Shown here: positions 1-3,951 of the stretch, in pieces
Layout: each line of letters starts with the position of its first letter
Numbering within the stretch: the first letter of the stretch is position 1
Source: Schwartzia sp. (in: firmicutes)
GTDB lineage: Bacteria > Bacillota > Negativicutes > Selenomonadales > Selenomonadaceae
Length of the DNA stretch: 5,400 bases
Reading direction: 5' to 3'
Assembly (NCBI GenBank): GCA_024691625.1
Contig: JAILNL010000172.1
Coordinates: 1 to 5,400 of the forward strand
Program-made: the position numbers and the translations under genes
The notes under the pieces: generated by a model
Database searches by the model: none
Told to the model about the DNA's origin: nothing
The model's input: only the letters and a program-made list of their open reading frames with translations

Positions 1-1102
1 CAAGACCGAAACGGAACGTCCAGCCGTGCTTTTCCGAGTCCGTATCGTATGCCCGCATACGGTCGCTGAGAGTTGTTTCTGAAAGCTCCATGCGCCAGTA
101 AAGGTTGTTGTTCAGCGTACGCTTCCACGGCGTACGCGAATAGACCTTCCAGCCGTGGGAAGTGCCGTATGCATCTATGTGAGCAAACTGCTCGCCCAAT
201 GTATAATCCGTTCGCATGAACTCCACGCCCGCGAAGGTGCCGTTGTTTCCAACAGGCAGTTCATAGCGTACATCATAGCTCTGGAGCCCCCGCCCAAAGC
301 TCTGCATATAGCCGATTGAAAGCTGGTCGCCCACATGGCTCAGATTGTTCCAGTGGTATGACGCGCCTATACGCCAGCGTCCCGTGAAGCGGCTGCCGTA
401 GTTGTCAACGTAGGTTATACCGCCGCAGCGTTCCGTGGTAATGATTTTGAAAAGCGCGTCTGCACGGTTCGGTGTTTTGCTTGGCGAAATGAATACCTGC
501 GAACGTATGCCCGGCACATCATTCAACGTCAGAATTGAGCGGTCAAGAGTATTCTTCCTGATAATCTTCCCAGTGCGCGCCGCGTGAGCCAGTCCATCCG
601 CACGTCCCGTCGTGAGCTCGGAGGTATTATCGTAGGCGACAGCCCCGTATTTTCCGATGAGAATATCAATGGTGACGACACCGTCAACTATGTCTTGCGT
701 CGGCAGATAGGCTATAGCCGTTATATAACCCTTTGTGTGAAGAAAATCCGTTACCTTTCGGCAGGATTTCTGAATGTCCGCAAAGGTTACATCCCTATCA
801 ATATCGTCAGCGACGATTTTTTTCAGTTCGTCCTCAGTAAAGGGGACATCTTTTCCGGTAAAGCGCAGCTCCTTGAGATAAATACGAATCGATGCATCCC
901 CGCTCTCAATCCGACCTAAATCAACCTGCACGTCCGGATCGTCTGCCTTCGGTACCCATTCACGCTCCTGGTCTACGTTTGCCGATACTGACCCGGCATC
1001 CGGTACATTGAATAACGCCGCTGCGTCCGCCGTTGGATACTGCATCCCCGCAAGTATCGCAAAAGCACAGGCAGCTGCTCCCGTTGTGGATTTGCCTTTC
1101 AT
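1..1102 (-). CDS. Two-partner secretion outer-membrane transporter, ShlB/FhaC/HecB (TpsB) family, N-terminal part
   Basis: The frame is open from an ATG at 1102 to the window edge, giving 367 residues of a family that usually has about 550-600. Residues 1-27 look like a Sec signal peptide: MKGK, then a hydrophobic stretch, then a probable cut after TADA. A linker follows. A POTRA domain spans about residues 72-157 and ends in the typical pattern KGYI, then G-VTIDILIGKYG. From about 160 the protein reads as the TpsB barrel region. It includes the family motif VDNYGSRFTGRW at 232-243 and alternating aromatic beta strands. Such proteins sit in the outer membrane, where the POTRA domains capture a TpsA exoprotein and the 16-strand barrel exports it. 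An in-frame TAA lies two codons upstream of the ATG, so the start is well fixed. AAAGGA at 1118-1113 gives a 10-nt spacing. The partner TpsA gene is not visible; it may lie beyond the left edge. The family call is firm, the cargo unknown. Confidence 0.9.
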   Translation of the reverse strand, partial: MKGKSTTGAAACAFAILAGMQYPTADAAALFNVPDAGSVSANVDQEREWVPKADDPDVQVDLGRIESGDASIRIYLKELRFTGKDVPFTEDELKKIVADDIDRDVTFADIQKSCRKVTDFLHTKGYITAIAYLPTQDIVDGVVTIDILIGKYGAVAYDNTSELTTGRADGLAHAARTGKIIRKNTLDRSILTLNDVPGIRSQVFISPSKTPNRADALFKIITTERCGGITYVDNYGSRFTGRWRIGASYHWNNLSHVGDQLSIGYMQSFGRGLQSYDVRYELPVGNNGTFAGVEFMRTDYTLGEQFAHIDAYGTSHGWKVYSRTPWKRTLNNNLYWRMELSETTLSDRMRAYDTDSEKHGWTFRFGL

Positions 1103-1204
1103 TTCCTTTTAGTCCTTTCTTCTCCTGTCACTTCGCAGACAGCTCCTCTGCCGAAATCTCCTTTTGAATATTTCGACTTTATTCCGAGATGTCATTTCAA
1201 TCTA
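1103..1204 (-). promoter_or_regulatory. Purine-rich 5' leader of the TpsB gene with repeated GGA motifs
   Basis: If transcription starts near 1204, the leader is about 100 nt and holds six GGA triplets. Two fall in the loops of two directly adjoining small hairpins. The first has arms CGAAAT/ATTTCG (1175-1170 and 1157-1152) and a 12-nt loop containing AAAAGGAG. The second has arms GCAGA/TCTGC (1151-1147 and 1139-1135) and loop GGAGCTG. Two more lie nearer the start (AGGAG at 1126-1122, AAAGGA at 1118-1113); the latter is the likely ribosome site. The pairing was read by eye. A regulatory role is inferred. Confidence 0.4.
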
Positions 1205-1210
1205 TAGAGC

Positions 1211-1239
1211 ATTGTACCCAAATAAATTTATTCATGCAA
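1211..1239 (-). promoter_or_regulatory. Probable sigma-70-type promoter of the TpsB gene
   Basis: The -35 is TTGCAT at 1239-1234, followed by a 17-nt spacer and a -10 of TACAAT at 1216-1211. The predicted start is near 1204. The -35 matches consensus only in TTG, while the -10 matches 5 of 6. The spacer contains a perfect 12-bp palindrome, AATAAATTTATT (1221-1232), which could be an operator or simply AT-rich spacer. It lies just downstream of the hpf terminator, so tpsB should have its own transcription. Confidence 0.6.
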
Positions 1240-1287
1240 CCAATCTTCTAATTTGTACGCAAAAATAAAACAATTTACACAACGCAT

Positions 1288-1320
1288 AAAAAAAGAGCAC
1301 CGCGTCAAGCGATGCTCTTT
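1288..1320 (-). terminator. Rho-independent terminator of hpf
   Basis: On the minus strand a 12-bp stem (AAAGAGCATCGC with GCGGTGCTCTTT, one G-T pair) encloses the 5-nt loop TTGAC. It runs into seven consecutive T residues at 1294-1288. It begins 18 nt after the hpf stop codon. The opposite strand lacks a comparable T run, so it acts mainly on minus-strand transcription. Confidence 0.92.
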
Positions 1321-1338
1321 GGTTACAGACTTACTATC

Positions 1339-1893
1339 TCAGTTGCCCGGTTCGATGAGACCATAGTTGCCGTCTGTGCGGCGGTATACTACACAAACCT
1401 GCTCGTTTTCCGCGTTGCGGAACATATAGAAGTCGTGGTTCAGCATGTTCATTTCCATGATAGCTTCCTGGACATCCATCGGTTTTACAGTGAAGCGTTT
1501 CGTTTTGACGATTGAATAATCTTCATCATCATCAGGTGCTGCAGTATTTACAGGACGGCTCTCGTCCTTGACCATATCTGCCTTGAAACCGCCCCCGCGG
1601 AAACGTCTCTGCAGTTTCGTTTTATGTTTATGAATCTGACGCTCGAGCTTTTCAACTACAAGGTCAATAGATGTATACATATCCATCGTAGCTTCTTCGC
1701 CGCGCAGGAGAATTCCACCCTCAACAGGAACCGTAACCTCAACAATATGACGGCCCTTTGATACCGTGAGGAGAACAGTAATCTCACCTACACGGTCAAA
1801 ATATTTCGTTACCTTGCCGACGCGCTTCTCAACGTAGTCGCGGAGAGCCGGCGTAATTTCCATATTTTTTCCTCTTACAGTGAATGTTGCCAT
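1339..1893 (-). CDS. hpf: Ribosome hibernation-promoting factor, long form (HPF/YfiA family)
   Basis: This 184-residue protein has the length and two-domain layout of long HPF. Residues 1-100 form the S30AE ribosome-binding domain (start FTVRGKNMEITPALRDYVEKR, basic helix KLERQIHKHKTKLQRRF). Residues 101-127 are an acidic, flexible linker ending DDDEDY. Residues 128-184 form the C-terminal dimerisation domain with the family signature KRF-VKPM-VQEAI, then VVYRRTDGNYGLIEP. Long HPF binds the 30S decoding region and pairs two 70S ribosomes into inactive 100S particles in stationary phase or stress. The start is ATG, with AAAGGGG at 1910-1904 and a 10-nt spacer. The gene stands alone, with a strong terminator after it and the csp terminator before it. 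In many Firmicutes it sits next to secA; here it does not. Identification is firm. Confidence 0.97.
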   Translation of the reverse strand: MATFTVRGKNMEITPALRDYVEKRVGKVTKYFDRVGEITVLLTVSKGRHIVEVTVPVEGGILLRGEEATMDMYTSIDLVVEKLERQIHKHKTKLQRRFRGGGFKADMVKDESRPVNTAAPDDDEDYSIVKTKRFTVKPMDVQEAIMEMNMLNHDFYMFRNAENEQVCVVYRRTDGNYGLIEPGN

Positions 1894-2124
1894 AAAGACA
1901 CATCCCCTTTCCTATTATTAGCGGCTGTTCAGGCCACTTATAGTCATTTTATCCGTTCATCACTGAACAGGTTTTCTATACATATATATTTCTCCACAAA
2001 AGAAAGAATACCTTCTTTTGGTGAAAAAATTCTAAAAGAATTTTCATGCTCCGTTGTCATGACAGCCTTGCAAACGCTGAACTGCGAAGGCTTTCCAGTG
2101 CAGCTTTTCCGTATTCAGGGAATG
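1894..2124 (-). promoter_or_regulatory. hpf upstream region with inverted repeats and a possible leader hairpin switch
   Basis: This AT-rich gap carries no gene I can support. It holds a perfect 8-bp inverted repeat, CAAAAGAA (1997-2004) with TTCTTTTG (2013-2020). A second lies beside it, AAAATTCT (2026-2033) with AGAATTTT (2037-2044). Nearer hpf, CTGTTCAG (minus, 1970-1963) can pair either with TGAAC at 1959-1955, forming a hairpin with a GTGA loop, or with CTGAACAG at 1932-1925. I found no convincing -35/-10 pair. TATAGA at 1979-1974 or TATATG at 1986-1981 are possible -10 boxes without good -35 partners. The promoter must lie here because a strong terminator ends the previous unit. Confidence 0.45.
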
Positions 2125-2154
2125 AAAAAAGACCCGGCTGAAAGCCGGGCCTTT
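2125..2154 (-). terminator. Rho-independent terminator of the cold-shock gene
   Basis: On the minus strand a 12-bp stem (AAAGGCCCGGCT with AGCCGGGTCTTT, one G-T pair) closes the 3-nt loop TTC. It runs into six T residues at 2130-2125. The stem core is entirely G-C rich. It starts 11 nt after the csp stop codon. Confidence 0.93.
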
Positions 2155-2165
2155 GTCAGAATCTA

Positions 2166-2369
2166 TTATGCAGATTTCTTGACGACGTTTGCTGCCTGCG
2201 GTCCGCGAGCACCTTCGACAATCTCGAACTCAACATCCTGACCCTCGTTCAGAGTCTTGAAGCCTTCGTCCTGGATTGCGGAGAAGTGAACGAAAACATC
2301 GCTGCCGTCTTCTCTCTCAATAAATCCATAACCCTTTTCTGCACTGAACCATTTTACTTTACCGACCAT
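2166..2369 (-). CDS. csp: Cold-shock domain protein (CspA/CspB family)
   Basis: This 67-residue protein is one cold-shock domain, a five-stranded OB fold that binds single-stranded RNA or DNA and acts as an RNA chaperone. Both nucleic-acid motifs are intact: RNP1 KGYGFI at residues 12-17 and RNP2 VFVHF at 25-29. The start [17 protein letters not shown] and the end GPQAANV are typical, and the length matches the family. The start codon ATG has AGGAGG at 2384-2379 with a 9-nt spacer. It has its own consensus promoter and strong terminator, so it is a single-gene unit. The roughly 55-nt leader is shorter than the leader of E. coli cspA. Whether it is cold-induced or constitutive cannot be read from sequence, and bacteria often carry several paralogues, so no specific letter is assigned. 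Confidence 0.96.
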   Translation of the reverse strand: MVGKVKWFSAEKGYGFIEREDGSDVFVHFSAIQDEGFKTLNEGQDVEFEIVEGARGPQAANVVKKSA

Positions 2370-2430
2370 GTGATAATTCCTCCTAAAACCTTAAAACCTG
2401 TTGATTGACCTTTCGCCAACCACGATATTC

Positions 2431-2459
2431 ATTATAGCTTGCTGGTATCTGTCTGTCAA
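2431..2459 (-). promoter_or_regulatory. Consensus sigma-70-type promoter of the cold-shock gene
   Basis: The -35 is TTGACA (2459-2454), with a 17-nt spacer and a -10 of TATAAT (2436-2431). Both hexamers and the spacing are exact consensus. The expected start is near 2424, giving a leader of about 55 nt. The leader contains two tandem copies of AGGTTTTA (2399-2384) running straight into the AGGAGG ribosome site. The promoter lies about 30 bp after the ATPase stop codon, with no clear terminator between, so some read-through from the transporter unit is possible. Confidence 0.9.
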
Positions 2460-2489
2460 TGAAAGATTCGTAAAACTCTTTATGTATTT

Positions 2490-3209
2490 TCAGAGAATTT
2501 CAGAAAGGAAGGTTTTAAGCCTCTCTTCCTTTGGATTATTAAATATTTCCTCAGGCGTTCCTTCCTCAAGAATGCGTCCTTCGTCCACAAACAAAACACG
2601 GTCTCCGACTTCGCGTGCAAAACCCATTTCATGAGTAACAACTACCATCGTCATGCCCTCTACCGCCAATTTTTTCATGACGTTCAAAACTTCTTTGACC
2701 ATCTCAGGATCAAGAGCAGACGTCGGCTCATCGAAAAGCATGACCTTCGGGTGCATTGCAAGAGCGCGCGCAATAGCCACACGCTGCTGCTGTCCGCCCG
2801 AAAGCTGTGACGGATAAGCGTCCCCACGGTCGCCGAGTCCGACGCGCGTCAAAAGGTCATGTGCGGTTTTTTCGGCTTCCTCTTTTGAAACACCGCGCAC
2901 CTTAATAGGAGCCAATGTGATATTATCAAGCACCGTCATGTGCGGGAAAAGGTTAAAACGCTGGAACACCATTCCAACCTCCGCGCGCACGGTATTGATA
3001 TTTGCTTCGCTGTCCAGCATGATGCCGTCGACTTCGACAGTTCCCCCCGTAGGCTGCTCAAGGTAATTTATGCAGCGCAAAAGAGTAGACTTGCCCGAGC
3101 CGCTCGGGCCGATGATAACAACGACCTCTTTTTCCGCGATGGAAAGGTCAATGCCCTTCAAAACTTCGACATCACCGAAGTTTTTATGCAGATTTTTGAT
3201 TTTAATCAT
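2490..3209 (-). CDS. glnQ: Polar amino-acid ABC transporter, ATP-binding protein (GlnQ/HisP family)
   Basis: This 239-residue cytoplasmic ATPase energises uptake of a polar amino acid. All ABC motifs are intact: Walker [10 protein letters not shown] (34-42), Q-loop Q83 in [10 protein letters not shown], signature LSGGQQQR (136-143), Walker B VMLFDE (156-161, catalytic E161), D-loop SALD (164-167) and switch H193 in [20 protein letters not shown] and [10 protein letters not shown] are typical of the GlnQ/HisP/ArtP group, and the length is normal. The ATG overlaps the permease stop by one base (TGATG). A strong AGGAGG at 3224-3219, inside the permease coding end, gives a 9-nt spacer, so the two are translationally coupled. 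The substrate (Gln, Glu, His, Arg or cystine) cannot be told from the ATPase; the symbol denotes the family only. No terminator is evident after the stop. Confidence 0.95.
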   Translation of the reverse strand: MIKIKNLHKNFGDVEVLKGIDLSIAEKEVVVIIGPSGSGKSTLLRCINYLEQPTGGTVEVDGIMLDSEANINTVRAEVGMVFQRFNLFPHMTVLDNITLAPIKVRGVSKEEAEKTAHDLLTRVGLGDRGDAYPSQLSGGQQQRVAIARALAMHPKVMLFDEPTSALDPEMVKEVLNVMKKLAVEGMTMVVVTHEMGFAREVGDRVLFVDEGRILEEGTPEEIFNNPKEERLKTFLSEIL

Positions 3210-3874
3210 CAGTGGGCACCTCCTTTTGCATTGCGGCGCTCAAGATACGCGACAAAGCGCGATATTGATATAGTCATAATAAGATAAATAATTGCAACGC
3301 AGGTCCAGATTTCAAGGGAACCATAAGTACGCGCGATAATAAGCTGTCCGCGGCGTGTGAGCTCCTCAAAGCCGATGACGGAAACAAGGGAGGAATCCTT
3401 CAAAAGCGCGATAAACTCATTGCCCAGAGGCGGAATAACACGTTTGAACGCCTGCGGAATGATGATATAGCGCATAGTCTGCTTCCATGTGAGACCGAGA
3501 GAACGGCCTGCCTCCATCTGACCTTCGTCGATGGACTGGATTCCCGCACGGAAAATCTCAGCGACATACGCGCCGCTGTTGATACTGCATGAAGTAATAG
3601 CCGCCACGAAGGGATCCATACGGATACCCGTGATTACAGGGACAGCAAAATAAATCAAAAATATCTGTACGAGCAGCGGAGTACCGCGCAGAAAATCAAC
3701 ATAAACTGCCGCCAGCATGCGCAGAATACGCACGTTGCAGATTCTTGCGATTCCGACGAAAAGACCGATAATAACACCAAAGCCTACCGACAGCGCCGTA
3801 ATTTTTATAGTTACGAGGGCACCCATCAGCAGGAGCGGCATGGCAGTAACTGCCAAATCCAAATTAAAACCCAT
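3209..3874 (-). CDS. glnP: Polar amino-acid ABC transporter, permease protein (HisM/GlnP family)
   Basis: This is an integral inner-membrane permease of 221 residues, typical for HisM/GlnP/ArtQ. About five membrane segments are visible, near residues 17-43, 66-85, 88-110, 146-168 and 188-211. The family's [12 protein letters not shown] lies at 61-72. The cytoplasmic EAA coupling loop starts [13 protein letters not shown] at 121 and ends [11 protein letters not shown] near 149; it contacts the ATPase. I chose the ATG at 3874 because GGGTGG (3888-3883) stands 8 nt before it and [13 protein letters not shown] matches the usual family start. A GTG four codons earlier (3886) is possible, but it lies within that ribosome site. 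The gene heads a two-gene unit with the ATPase under a consensus promoter. No periplasmic binding protein gene lies beside it in this window, so the binding partner must be encoded elsewhere. The symbol denotes the family; the substrate is unknown. Confidence 0.93.
   Translation of the reverse strand: MGFNLDLAVTAMPLLLMGALVTIKITALSVGFGVIIGLFVGIARICNVRILRMLAAVYVDFLRGTPLLVQIFLIYFAVPVITGIRMDPFVAAITSCSINSGAYVAEIFRAGIQSIDEGQMEAGRSLGLTWKQTMRYIIIPQAFKRVIPPLGNEFIALLKDSSLVSVIGFEELTRRGQLIIARTYGSLEIWTCVAIIYLIMTISISRFVAYLERRNAKGGAH
3219..3224 (-). promoter_or_regulatory. Ribosome-binding site of the ATPase gene, inside the permease gene
   Basis: AGGAGG lies within the last codons of the permease, 9 nt before the ATPase ATG. 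The permease stop and ATPase start overlap as TGATG. A ribosome finishing the permease can restart directly, which should keep the two proteins near equal amounts. Confidence 0.85.
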
Positions 3875-3882
3875 TACATTTA

Positions 3883-3888
3883 CCACCC
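3883..3888 (-). promoter_or_regulatory. Ribosome-binding site that decides the permease start
   Basis: GGGTGG is followed by an 8-nt spacer and the ATG at 3874-3872. The alternative GTG start at 3886-3884 overlaps this same element and has no purine-rich site of its own upstream, only ATTTATTAGCT. The site is a weaker match to anti-SD than the AGGAGG sites of the neighbouring genes. Confidence 0.6.
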
Positions 3889-3922
3889 AGCTAATAAATA
3901 TTCATTAAATGTGCATAAAAAT

Positions 3923-3950
3923 ATTATAACTCGAAAGTCCCATGTGTCAA
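3923..3950 (-). promoter_or_regulatory. Consensus sigma-70-type promoter of the amino-acid transporter unit
   Basis: TTGACA (3950-3945), a 16-nt spacer and TATAAT (3928-3923) match consensus in both hexamers, with a spacer one base shorter than ideal. The expected start is near 3916, leaving a leader of about 40 nt. The -35 begins one base after the ligA stop codon (3954-3952). No operator-like inverted repeat or leader hairpin was seen around it. Confidence 0.88.
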
Positions 3951-3951
3951 C

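Noticed and set aside
584..919. Plus-strand open frame of 111 codons
   Set aside because: It lies entirely antisense to the well-supported TpsB reading frame, has no recognisable domain, and has no promoter of its own.
2055..2064. Perfect 10-bp palindrome TGTCATGACA upstream of hpf
   Set aside because: It is short, isolated, not clearly tied to a promoter, and I do not recognise it as a known operator; chance is a sufficient explanation.
2460..2489. Possible terminator after the ATPase gene
   Set aside because: Only weak, A/T-only pairing is possible and no T run follows; termination here cannot be supported.
3209..3886. GTG at 3886 as the permease start
   Set aside because: It overlaps the only plausible ribosome site (GGGTGG) and lacks one of its own; the ATG at 3874 fits the spacing and the family start better. 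It is kept as an alternative only.
3918..3951. Possible terminator between ligA and the permease gene
   Set aside because: No stem of useful length is present. The TATTTTTA run is part of the promoter and leader of the next unit, with no hairpin before it.
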